A DNA stretch of 10,504 bases. It comes from an uncultured Planctomycetaceae bacterium. Lineage in GTDB: Bacteria > Planctomycetota > Planctomycetia > Planctomycetales > Planctomycetaceae. The first letter of the stretch is position 1; every line of letters begins with the position of its first letter. Where the stretch lies: positions 1 through 10,504 of the forward strand of contig CAIXQV010001223.1 in NCBI GenBank assembly GCA_903921605.1. The letters are read 5' to 3'. Positions 1-9,100 of the stretch are shown here, piece after piece. The notes under the pieces were generated by a model, which saw only the letters and a list, made by a program, of their open reading frames with translations, had not been told where the DNA came from and made no database searches. The translations under genes and the position numbers were made by a program.

Positions 1-96
1 GAATGAAACGCACCAAATCAAACGAAGAGTTTTTGCTATCGATGAATCTTGGCTGATTGCGATCTTTCCTGCAGACTTTTGAATTCAGGCTTTTCC

Positions 97-567
97 ATGC
101 CCACCGAACTCCATGGCCAGCTCACCGCTGCTGATGCGTCCTTTGCTATTGTTGTCAGTCGCTTCAACGACCTGATCACAAAGCGACTGCTTGAAGGTGC
201 GATTGATACCGTCGTCCGTCATGGCGGAAGTGCCGACAAAGTGACGGTGGCTTGGGTTCCCGGTTCATTTGAGATTCCGCTCGCCGCATCAACGCTCGCG
301 AAGACCGGCAAGTACAGTGCGGTGATCTGCTTGGGAGCCGTGATTCAGGGTTCCACGAGCCATCACGAATACATCAACAGTCAGGTCGCGGCCGGCATCA
401 TGAGCATTACTCGGGAAACAGGGATCCCGGTGACTTTTGGCGTAATCACCTGTGAATCCATGGACCAGGCTCTCGACCGTGCTGGTGGCAAGGTCGGCAA
501 CAAAGGCCACGAAGCGACGCTGGCGGCGATTGAGATGATCAGCCTGCTGAAAAAGATTAAGAGCTGA
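97..567 (+). CDS. ribH: 6,7-dimethyl-8-ribityllumazine synthase
   Basis: Lumazine synthase condenses 5-amino-6-ribitylamino-uracil with 3,4-dihydroxy-2-butanone 4-phosphate in the penultimate step of riboflavin synthesis; family members assemble into cytosolic pentamers or 60-mer capsids. Counting from ATG 97, the 156-residue product has the usual family length. Visible motifs are VSRFND (20-25, substrate-binding Phe23), VPGSFEIP (54-61), [14 protein letters not shown] (80-93, with His89 aligning to the catalytic His of the TTHYDYV motif), GVITCES (115-121), and [11 protein letters not shown] (127-137) with Arg128 in the phosphate-binding position. The frame stays open upstream to a TTG at 49, but the extra 16 residues resemble nothing in the family, and 156 residues is canonical, so I chose ATG 97. 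Only a weak AGG (87-89) precedes it. The gene is convergent with lpxB, and no nusB or other rib gene follows it. Confidence 0.95.
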   Translation: MPTELHGQLTAADASFAIVVSRFNDLITKRLLEGAIDTVVRHGGSADKVTVAWVPGSFEIPLAASTLAKTGKYSAVICLGAVIQGSTSHHEYINSQVAAGIMSITRETGIPVTFGVITCESMDQALDRAGGKVGNKGHEATLAAIEMISLLKKIKS

Positions 568-607
568 ATTGCAGTTGCGACGATTTTAAAAACCGTCGCC
601 ATGCAAT
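568..607 (+). terminator. Stem-loop directly after ribH, probable transcript end
   Basis: Starting one base after the ribH stop, ATTGCA (568-573) pairs with TGCAAT (602-607), and GCGACG (577-582) pairs perfectly with CGTCGC (594-599). A small internal loop separates the two stems, and the terminal loop is A/T-rich (583-593). No U-tract follows, so this is not a textbook intrinsic terminator; it could instead act as a 3'-end stabilising structure. The position makes a role at the ribH mRNA end likely, but this is inferred. Confidence 0.5.
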
Positions 608-631
608 CGGTCCGTTCAGGTTTCTCAAGTC

Positions 632-703
632 GCGTTTTCGTTTAACGGCAAGCCGCAGGCGACACTTTTAAGTATCGCAGTCGGCTGTAGCTCGCGGTTA
701 AAC
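632..703. repeat. Intergenic palindromic repeat, copy 1 (degenerate right arm)
   Basis: The left arm GCGTTTTCGTTTAACGGC and its continuation AAGCCGCAGGCG match the two other copies in this window. The right arm (about 670-703) is a decayed reverse complement ending GTTAAAC, which pairs with GTTTAAC at 640-646. It sits in the gap between the convergent ribH and lpxB genes, where a hairpin could also act as a bidirectional terminator. It looks like a REP/MITE-type dispersed element with no coding capacity. Confidence 0.65.
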
Positions 704-710
704 AAGTGAC

Positions 711-1892
711 TTACGCAGCTTTGCGACCAGCCTTGTTGGCGGTCCCCTTACCAACGATCGCATTCATCAGGAAATCGGCCGCGCGCCGAGTTGCCCCGGT
801 TTCGGTGGCTTTGTCGGCCAAGTCACTCATCACGGCTCGACGTTGCGCCAGAGATTGCGGGTTTTGCAGCCAGTCAGTGAGTGTTGCTGTCATCTTCTGA
901 ATGTCATTCTCCGGATCGCCGTTGGAGATAAACTCGGGCATTACTTCGTCGTCAGCGATCAGGTTTGGCAGCGTGATAAATCGGCACTTCATCAGAAACT
1001 TCGAGAAGAACCGGCCGATCGTGGGCACTCGATAGATCACCATGCCGGGCTTGCGACGTCCCAGCAGTTCGAGGCTGATCGACCCGCTGACCATGTAACA
1101 GCAATCGCCCGCTTCAATCGCTTCGGGAGTCTGGTTCACAAAGTAATGCAAAGGCGTGGACAGACCAGCCGCAGCCTGTAGTTCCCGGCACCGCTGCATC
1201 TGACGCTCGCGATAACTTCCAACCACCCAGCGAACGTTGGAAACCACAGACTGAACTCGGCGCACAACTTCCAGCATCACTGGCCAGTTCTTTTCGATCT
1301 CATGATTTCGAGAACCTGGCAACAGAGTCACGACGGTCTGCTTCGCAGTTCCTCGCATTTCAGTGATGGCCTCTGTATCGATCTGGCGTTCAGCGACCTG
1401 ATCAAAGAACGGATGTCCGACCCACGTCGCATTCACACCGCGAGCTTTATACCAGTCATACTCGAACGGCAGAGCACAGAGCACATGGTCCACCCACTTG
1501 CGAACACGTTTAATGCGCCAACCAGCCCAGCCCCAAAGTTGTGGTGGCAGATAATAGTAAACCGGAATACCTCGCGTCTTTGCCGCGCGAGCGATCCACC
1601 AGTTGAACCCGGGGAAATCCACGAGCACTACGGCATCAGGCGGATTGGTGTCAAAATACGCTTCGGCCTGCTTCACTAAGCGGCGAAACTTAGCCAGCAA
1701 CGGGACGACTCGCAAAAACCCCATCACGGCCAGTTCGGTCAGTTCAAAATGCAACTGACACCCGGCGTCTTGCATGTTCGGACCGCCAAAGCCCTCCGCC
1801 TGGAACTCGGGATGCCGCGACTGCAGTTCGCGAATCAATCGAGCGCTATGTTGGTCGCCACTGGGTTCACCGGCGGAAAAGAAAATTCTCAT
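711..1892 (-). CDS. lpxB: Lipid-A-disaccharide synthase
   Basis: LpxB is a GT19 glycosyltransferase at the inner-membrane face that joins UDP-2,3-diacylglucosamine to lipid X, giving the lipid A disaccharide. The 393-residue product has the family length. Visible motifs are SAGEPSGDQHSARL (6-19), GFGGPNM (34-40), VDFPGFN (91-97), LPPQLWGW (115-122), WVGHPFFDQV (157-166), LLPGSRNHEIE (190-200), MVSGSISLELL (267-277) and LPNLIADDEVMPEFI (308-322). Asp92 and Arg195 have the same spacing as the E. coli Asp98/Arg201 pair as I recall it. The usual PDFN is PGFN here. No Shine-Dalgarno sequence precedes ATG 1892, but translation from there begins right at the family's N-terminal strand (MRIFFSAGE). 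The gene is divergent from kdsB and is not in an lpxD-fabZ-lpxA cluster within this window. The product ends in a short basic tail. Confidence 0.95.
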   Translation of the reverse strand: MRIFFSAGEPSGDQHSARLIRELQSRHPEFQAEGFGGPNMQDAGCQLHFELTELAVMGFLRVVPLLAKFRRLVKQAEAYFDTNPPDAVVLVDFPGFNWWIARAAKTRGIPVYYYLPPQLWGWAGWRIKRVRKWVDHVLCALPFEYDWYKARGVNATWVGHPFFDQVAERQIDTEAITEMRGTAKQTVVTLLPGSRNHEIEKNWPVMLEVVRRVQSVVSNVRWVVGSYRERQMQRCRELQAAAGLSTPLHYFVNQTPEAIEAGDCCYMVSGSISLELLGRRKPGMVIYRVPTIGRFFSKFLMKCRFITLPNLIADDEVMPEFISNGDPENDIQKMTATLTDWLQNPQSLAQRRAVMSDLADKATETGATRRAADFLMNAIVGKGTANKAGRKAA

Positions 1893-2010
1893 CGAAGAAA
1901 TCCGTTTCTGATGTCGTCAATCAACGAAGACGCGCGGTCAGACGAATGAAAAACACAAGAACACTATCTGAGCCAGAGGTGCTAGTGGTCTATCGGTCTT
2001 GTGGAAAACT

Positions 2011-2080
2011 GAGCATTCTCGGTTAACGGCGAGCCGCAGGCGTGGCGAAATGGGGCCACGTCGCCTGCGGCTTGCCGTTA
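2011..2080. repeat. Intergenic palindromic repeat, copy 2 (intact hairpin)
   Basis: This is the best-preserved of three copies. The 19-base arm at 2024-2042 (starting TAACGGCGAGCC) pairs with 2062-2080 at 18 of 19 positions, and the single difference is a G-U wobble. An inner stem CGTGGC (2041-2046) / GCCACG (2055-2060) extends the hairpin as an alternative to the first bases of the arms. The left flank GAGCATTCTCGG matches the flank of copy 3 (GAGCGTTTTCGT). It lies between the divergent lpxB and kdsB genes, upstream of the kdsB promoter candidate. Confidence 0.8.
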
Positions 2081-2142
2081 GACGAGCAATTCAACAGTTT
2101 GGCCTCCCACTGACGGCCTCCATGTCTTGCCTGCAGTTCATT

Positions 2143-2172
2143 TTGACATGAAACCATGATTCGGTCTAGACT
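2143..2172 (+). promoter_or_regulatory. Sigma-70-type promoter candidate for kdsB
   Basis: A perfect -35 box TTGACA (2143-2148) is followed after 18 bases by TAGACT (2167-2172), which matches four of six -10 consensus bases. Transcription would start near 2179, giving a leader of roughly 95 bases before kdsB. It is found by eye only, but it is the strongest promoter-like match in the window and is correctly placed and oriented. Confidence 0.5.
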
Positions 2173-2259
2173 GCGTCGCGCGGCGGGGGATTTGCCGCAG
2201 TTTACCGGTCACCGTTAGTGGCTCGTCAATCGGCGGTTTAATCGAATCCGTCGCTCAGC

Positions 2260-2264
2260 AAGGA
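2260..2264 (+). promoter_or_regulatory. Shine-Dalgarno sequence of kdsB
   Basis: AAGGA lies eight bases upstream of ATG 2273, the normal spacing, and fixes the kdsB start. It is notable because ribH, lpxB and the giant gene have no comparable sequence. Confidence 0.7.
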
Positions 2265-2272
2265 TGTGAGAA

Positions 2273-3040
2273 ATGAAAACTGTCGGCATTATTCCTGCTC
2301 GTCTCCAGTCCACTCGACTACCTCGCAAGCTGCTGCTGAACGTCACCGGGAAGCCACTGATTCAATACGTCTGGGAAACGGCCTGCGAATGCCCTGAGTT
2401 CCATGACGTGGTGATTGCGACCGACAGTGAAGAAATTGCTCGCGTGGTCCATTCGTTCGGTGGTCGTGCCGAGATGACCGGGCCACATAACAGCGGAACC
2501 GATCGAATTGCCGAGGTGACTCGCCGCTGTTTTTCCGATGCCGATGTCATTGTCAATTTGCAGGGTGATGAGCCCGAACTGGATCCACAGGTTGTCGCGG
2601 CTTTGGTTCGTGAGATGCGAACTTCTGGCTGTCAAATGGCGACCGTTGCTGCTCCGATTACTTCTCCAGCCGTTGTGCGTGATCCCAGTTGCGTCAAAGT
2701 CGTGATGGATGTGAATGGCCGAGCCATGTATTTCAGCCGTTCGCCAATTCCGTTCAGTCGAGATCTCGCGATTGAAGATCACTTTCGAGAAGGTGAACCT
2801 TCGCCGTGGCTGTTGCACGTCGGGCTCTATGCCTTCCGTCGTGACTTTCTTCTGAAGCTGACCACCATGCCGCCTTCTCCGCTGGAGCAGCTTGAGAAAC
2901 TCGAACAGTTGCGAGCTCTGCAGTCCGGTGCATCAATGGCGGTGGCCGTGGTGAATCATGCGGCCGTGGGAATTGACACGCCGGAAGACTACGCCGCCTT
3001 TGTTGCTCGCCAGCGATCACAGATTCGCCGAGCGGCCTGA
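2273..3040 (+). CDS. kdsB: 3-deoxy-manno-octulosonate cytidylyltransferase (CMP-Kdo synthetase)
   Basis: KdsB uses CTP to activate Kdo as CMP-Kdo, the donor for the first inner-core sugars added to lipid A; it is cytosolic. The 255 residues match the family length. Visible motifs are IPARLQSTRLPRK (7-19, nucleotide-binding loop), VVIATDSEEI (46-55), GTDRIAEV (75-82), VIVNLQGDEPELDP (92-105), VKVVMDVNGRAMYFSRSPIPF (141-161), HVGLYAFRRDFL (182-193), PLEQLEKLEQLRAL (203-216) and GIDTPEDY (233-240). Asp99 in QGDEP and Asp235 in GIDTPED are the expected metal-binding pair. The start is fixed by AAGGA upstream. It diverges from lpxB, a gene of the same pathway, across a 380-base gap that holds a palindromic repeat and a promoter candidate. 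Its end converges on the giant gene with 64 bases between them and no clear terminator. Confidence 0.95.
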   Translation: MKTVGIIPARLQSTRLPRKLLLNVTGKPLIQYVWETACECPEFHDVVIATDSEEIARVVHSFGGRAEMTGPHNSGTDRIAEVTRRCFSDADVIVNLQGDEPELDPQVVAALVREMRTSGCQMATVAAPITSPAVVRDPSCVKVVMDVNGRAMYFSRSPIPFSRDLAIEDHFREGEPSPWLLHVGLYAFRRDFLLKLTTMPPSPLEQLEKLEQLRALQSGASMAVAVVNHAAVGIDTPEDYAAFVARQRSQIRRAA

Positions 3041-3104
3041 AGTCTCACTGTGATCATCTGATGAACGCAGGCCGGATCAAGTGGAGAGTGTTTTGGCACG
3101 GACC

Positions 3105-6100
3105 CTAAACTGGCTTTTTTAACAGGGAGAGCAGTCCACTGTTCTCTGCGGCGTCGAGAGGGGCGTACTCGGTGGCGAAACGGTCGAGAATCACGATCGG
3201 ATCGAATGAGTACCAGATGGGAATTGTCGACGCGATTGTCGCCAGAGCCGCGCTGCTGCCGGTAACCACTCCGGAACTGATTGCACCGGACGATTGGATT
3301 TGCTGAGCCATTAGAGCGCCGCTGGACGTGGTGCCTCCGAGGTTCGACATATGGCCCACGATTGTTTCGAACGTCTTTGCGGCCGCAAGTTGTCCTTTGG
3401 AGGTCACGTAAAGATAAGTATTCGTGGTGGTGCTCGTGCCCAGAACTCCGACGGCCGAGCCTTTGCCGATCGCGGACATGGCTCCTACGGCGACGACGCT
3501 GGTCAGCACTGCTGAAGACGCATCTTCGATGGAGTCTGCGGTCAGTGATTGTTCCACTGCGATTTCCACATCGGTGGGAGCTGCCGAGTGAACTTCGTTG
3601 GGGACAAGTGAAAGCTCATCGACGCCTGTCAGTATCACGTCAGGCGACTGTGAACCAGTTTCACGAGGAGCAGCGGGAGGTGTTGCCGAATCTTCGGTTC
3701 TGATCACGGTTTCATTCTGTGACTCGGCATCAAGCTGCTGGCCAGGTGCCGCTGCTTCGTCACGATTACTTTTGCCTGTTTGTACGGTCGTCTCTTTGGG
3801 CCGTTCGGAGAAGTTCTTGTCTCGCTCGGACTCTACCTTTTGCTCTTGCACACTGTCGTCGGCTGACGACTTTTTCTGGTCTTTGATGGAGTTGGCATGG
3901 ATCAGTGCGTCGACTTCATCCTGATTTCCTTCGTTGCCGCGAGCGTAGTTCGGACCATTTCCATTCCCTTTGCCAGAGTTCCCACTTCCGTTTCCATTGT
4001 TATTGTTCGGGGTCAGAACACCTCGTGCCGTGACAGTGAATGACATCGTGGTCGATGTGGTTCCGTCAGATACGGTCACGGTGATCACCGTCTGAGCCTG
4101 AGTATCCGTTGATGTTGGCAGAATCTCGATTGTGCGGAACTGGCCGATTCCTCCGAGAATAATATTCTCGATCGGAACAACATGTAGATCGCTGGACGTT
4201 GCAGTGACGATCAGAAACCGGGACTGGGTATCCACGTCGGAGACCTGAAACTGCAGGGAACCGGTTCCACGCAACTGGTCGATCTGCTGATTGCTGACGA
4301 TGGTGACTGGCGGAGCGTCTTCGACATTGGCGATAGCAGCCGTTGCAACCGAATCCAGTTGCTCGATCTGTCCGTGCCCGTCTGTGTAGGTGACTCGCAG
4401 GCTGATCATGGAACCAACGTCTTCATCTCTCAGCCGATAGGTTGCGTCCTCGGCCCCGTCGACAGCGACGCCGTCTCGCAACCACTGAAAGCGATACTCT
4501 CCTGTTTCGTCATCATCTCTGATCCCGTCCGTGTTGGCTGTCAGCGATTGATCTTCGGTCGTTACGCCGGTAATCGATGGTAATCCCACGGGATTGTCGT
4601 TCACATTCAGAACCCGTCCGGTCGAATCAGAGTTTGCTGACTCATCCGTGCCATGATCGTCTGTGTATTCGACCTTGGCGCTGATTCGTGCGTTGACGTC
4701 GTTCTCGACAAGTGTGTAATTCGCCGATGTGGCTCCCGCGATTTCTTCGCCGTCACGGTACCATCGATATTGAAGCGTCCCCAGCCCGTCATCATCCCGC
4801 AGTCCTGAACTATCGACAGTCAAAGTCGAATTCTGTTCGGCATTGCCCACCAGAAAGACCTGCCCCGTCAACGCATCATTGATGTTCGCAATAGCATCCG
4901 TCGCACTGGATGTGATCACCTCGGTTGAACCCAATGCATCCGTATATGTGACCCGGAGACGGATCTGCGCGTCAACATCGGCGTCGCTAAGCCGATAAGA
5001 GTCGTTCGTCGCCCCGGAGATTTCAACGCCGTCTCGCAGCCATTGATATTGAAAAGCTCCGAGACCATCATTATCCGCGAGCGAAGATGTGTCGGCCGTT
5101 AACAGCTGATCTTCGACCACATTGCCCTGAATCTCGGGACGTCCTGAGGCCACATCGTTGACGTTGGCAATCGCAGTTGTGGGGGCAGATGTCAGAGTTT
5201 CCTGAGTTCCCTGACCGTCAAGGTATTGAATCTCCACGCTGAGTTGCGTGCCGACGTCGGAATCACCCGTTGCATAAGTCGCTGACGTGGCTCCGGAAAT
5301 TGCCGAACCATTCCGCAGCCACTGATACCGAATGCTTCCCAGTCCATCGTCATCAGAAACCGCATTGACTCGCGCCGTCAGCGTCTGACCTTCAACGGCT
5401 GCCCCGGAAATTGCCGGAAGACCAACAGGAGTATCGTTGATCGCAGCAATTGTGTTGGTTTCGTTCGAGGTCAGAACTTCGTCCAGTCCATGACCATCGG
5501 TGTAGCTGACTGCGACAGAAACCCGATTGCCAACATCGGCGTCCGTCGGTCGATACGTTGAAGACGTCGCGCCGGAGATGTTGACTCCATCGCGAAGCCA
5601 TTGATAGCGGAATGTGCCAAGCCCGTCGTTGTCCGAGATGCCTGAGACATCGGCCGTAAGAATCTGATCCTCCGTGGCAACACCAACGATCACTGGTTCA
5701 CCGACCGGTGTGTCGTTGGTATTCACAACCTTTGAGGAAGTCTGTGACGTCAGTGATTCCGCGGTGCCATAGTTGTCCGTCCAGGAAACTCGCACACTGA
5801 TTCGTGCGTCGACATCGGCGTCAACCAGTTGATAGTTTGCAGAGTTCGCTCCGACGACACTTACACCGTCGCGCAGCCACTGGTATTGGAATGTCCCAAG
5901 TCCATCAATGTCCGTAATGCTGCCGGTGACAGCATTGAGCGTCTGACCTTCCAGAGCTGATCCGGAGATTGTCGGACGACCGGTTGGAGTGTCGTTGATG
6001 TTAGCAACTGGCGAACTTACGGCCGAAGTCAGCGACTCTTGAAATCCCTGATCGTCAGTCCAGGAAACTCGTACGCTTAACTGAGTTTCCACGTCCGCAT

Positions 6101-9100
6101 CACGTGGAGTGTAGTTGGCTGCATTCGCACCGCTGATTACAGCACCATTTCGGAGCCATTGATAGCTGAATGCATTCAGTCCATCCGCGTCGGAAATTCC
6201 GGAGACGTTGATGGTGAGTGGCTGATCTTCCTGAGGAGTGCCGGAGATTGTCGGCAGTCCAGTCGGAGCATCATTGATCGCGGCAATCATCGACGACTGT
6301 GACGACGTCAAAGTCTCAGTTGTGCCCAGACCATCCACGAAAGAGACTCGCAGACTGATCCGAGTTCCGACATCCGCGTCTGTTGTCGAGTAGTTTGCCG
6401 ATGTCGCCCCGGAGATTGCAGAACCATCTCGCAGCCACTGATAATTGAACGCGCCCAACCCTTCGATGTCAGAGATTCCCGCCACGTTGGCCGTAAGCGT
6501 CTGATCTTCCTGAAACACACCGGAGAGTACCGGCACGCCAATCGGTAAGTCATTGACGTTCTGCACCGCGCTGGTCGACGCGGAGGTCAGCGTCTCCGTC
6601 GTTCCCTGATTGTCGGTGTAGCTGATTTGCACGGACAGAGTCGCCCCGACGTCCGCGTCTCCGGTCGCATAATTCGAGTTCGTCGCGCCTGAGATGGCTG
6701 AACCATTTCTCAGCCATTGATAGCTCAGCGTTCCCAGACCGTCGGCGTCAGAGAGACCCGCGGTGCTTGCAACCAGCGTCTGGTTCTCGCGTATCGTGCC
6801 CTGAATTACGGGCAATCCCACTGGAGTATCGTTGATCCCCGTGATCGCAGCAGTCGAGGATGAAGTCAACGACTCCTGAGTGCCATGACTGTCAGTGTAG
6901 CGAACTCTGACAGAAACCATTGCCCCGACGTCAGCGTCCGTTGATGTGTACGTAGAATTCGTCGCCCCGGAAATATTCGTACCATTTCGCAGCCATTGAT
7001 AGCCGAATGTTCCGAGACCATCGTCATCTGAAATTCCGGAGGTGTCAGCCGTCAGAGTTTGATCTTCTGTTGCAATACCGGAGATCAACGGCAGACCGTT
7101 CGGCGCGTCGTTGATGTTCTGAATCGAGGCGGTCGAAGCTGAGGTCACGGTTTCAACAGTGCCCTGAACATCGGTGTAAGTGATTCGGAGGGCCAGATTT
7201 GAGCCGACGTCCGCGTTACTGGTGCTGTAGGTCGTGCCGGTGGCTCCGACGATGGTGGAGCCGTTCCGCAGCCATTGATAGCTGAACGTTCCCAGTCCAT
7301 CGTTATCCGCGATTCCGGAGACGTCTGCGGTCAAAGTCTCGGCTTCCCGCAGTACTCCGTTGATCACCGGCGAACCGCTCGGAGCATCATTTTCGTTCTG
7401 AACGGAGGCCGTCACGGCCGATGTCAGAGATTCCGTAGTCCCCTGATCGTCGACATACGAGACACGCACGGAAAGCATTGATCCCACGTCAGCGTCACCT
7501 GTCGTGTATGTCGCGGCTGCAGCCCCCATGATATTGGAGCCATTTCTCAGCCATTGGTAGCTGAACGCGCCCAGACCATCCGCGTCATTGATCGCGGACG
7601 TGTTGGCAGTCAGCGTCTGGTTCTCGCGTATCGTGCCCTGAATCATGGGCAATCCCGCCGGAGTGTCGTTGATCCCGATGATCGCAGCGGTCGAAGCGGA
7701 AGTCAGCGTTTCGACAGTTCCATGACCGTCAGTGTACGAAATCTGCAGGCTGATGCTGGATCCAACATCAGGATCGCTGGCCGAGTAAGTGCTGGCGGTT
7801 GCTCCGGAGATCACAGAGCCCTCTCGCAGCCATTGATAATTGATGGTTCCAAGTCCATCAATGTCGGCCAATGCAGACACGTCGGCCGTCAACGTTTGAT
7901 TCTCTGTCGCTGTGCCCGTGATTAAAGGCAATCCGGTGGGAACATCATTGATATTCTGTACGGCTGCGGTCTGGGCTGAAGTCAAAGTCTCGAGAGTTCC
8001 AAACGCGTCGGTGTAACGAATGCGCACAGACAGCTGTCCATCCACCTCGGCATCGCCTGTGGCATACGTCGAGGATGTTGCTCCAGCGATGTCCGTTCCG
8101 TTGCGAAGCCACTGGTAACTCAAGGCGCCCAGACCATCCGCATCGCTGATTGCGGCGGTGTTGGCTGTCAGTGTTTGATCTTCACGGACCAAGCCCGTGA
8201 TCGTGGGAATTCCGATTGGCGCGTCGTTTGTGGCGACCACGGCGATCGTTCTTGTGGCCGCGGTGCTGGTCAGATGAGCGTCACTGGCAGTGATTGAGAT
8301 CGTCCGATTGCTGGTCGATGGTGCGTTACTGTTGTTCGAATACGTGACAGATCGCAACGCTGTTTCGTAGTTAGCGACGCTGGTCGAGCCGGTCAGTGTC
8401 AGCGTGCCCGTTGAGGAATCCCAGGTTCCGCTGATGCCCGATTGATTGGTAAAGGTGAGCACATCCTGCGTCGAATCATAGTTGCCGGTGATTCTGACCG
8501 TGGCGGAGATCAGCGTGGCGCTGTCCGCATCAGTCAGAGTCAGCTGGTCATCAATCGCGATCGGACCACTGTCCTCGGTGTAAGTCAGCGTCAGGCCGCT
8601 GGTCGTCAGTGATGGAGCCACGAACGGACTGAACGTATCGTTCGTCAGATCGTAGATGCCATCCAGAAACTCCGCACGTTCAATATTGGTCAGGGTGTCT
8701 GTCCCGTCACGCCCCGGAGTTTGATCGTCAATGACTTTGTCGGGAGTGCCGCTGATGGCGTATTCGGCATAGTTGCCAGAATAGACAACGGTATCGATGC
8801 CACCCAGCCCATCGATGAAATCATTGCCATTCGTGGCCGCGATCACATCGGCGGCTTCAGTGCCTGTGTAGTTTGCGAGGATATGGTCCCATGTGGACCA
8901 GAGTTCTTCAGAGAACGCGACCTTTGTGGAGACGTTGCCAACCTGTTCTTCCAGAATCCAGTCGCCGCCCTGCGTCGTCGCCCCGGTCGCGTCATCACTG
9001 GCCGCCACATCGCCTCCAGAGGCTTCAGCAATGACCTGCATCAGGGCTCGGCCAGACTCCACAGCCGCCAGATCGCAGCCGTAGATCAGTATGTCGGCAT

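Noticed and set aside
2..82. Open frame entering from the left edge and ending at TGA 80-82, possibly the tail of an upstream gene
   Set aside because: Only 26 sense codons with no recognisable motif; a stretch this long is common by chance. A second frame (3-56) is equally open, so neither can be called.
49..96. Extended ribH start at TTG 49
   Set aside because: The 16 extra residues do not resemble lumazine synthases, no ribosome-binding site precedes the TTG, and ATG 97 gives the standard 156-residue protein.
2318..2818. 166-codon minus-strand open frame opposite kdsB
   Set aside because: kdsB is unambiguous by its motifs and Shine-Dalgarno sequence; the antisense frame has no motif support.
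3041..3104. Possible terminator between the convergent kdsB and giant genes
   Set aside because: No strong stem followed by a T-tract on either strand; the short palindromic match around TGATCA is too weak.
4314..8219. Regular spacing considered as a CRISPR-like or satellite array
   Set aside because: The 279-bp period is in frame, encodes a consistent protein domain and has no short identical repeat with unique spacers.
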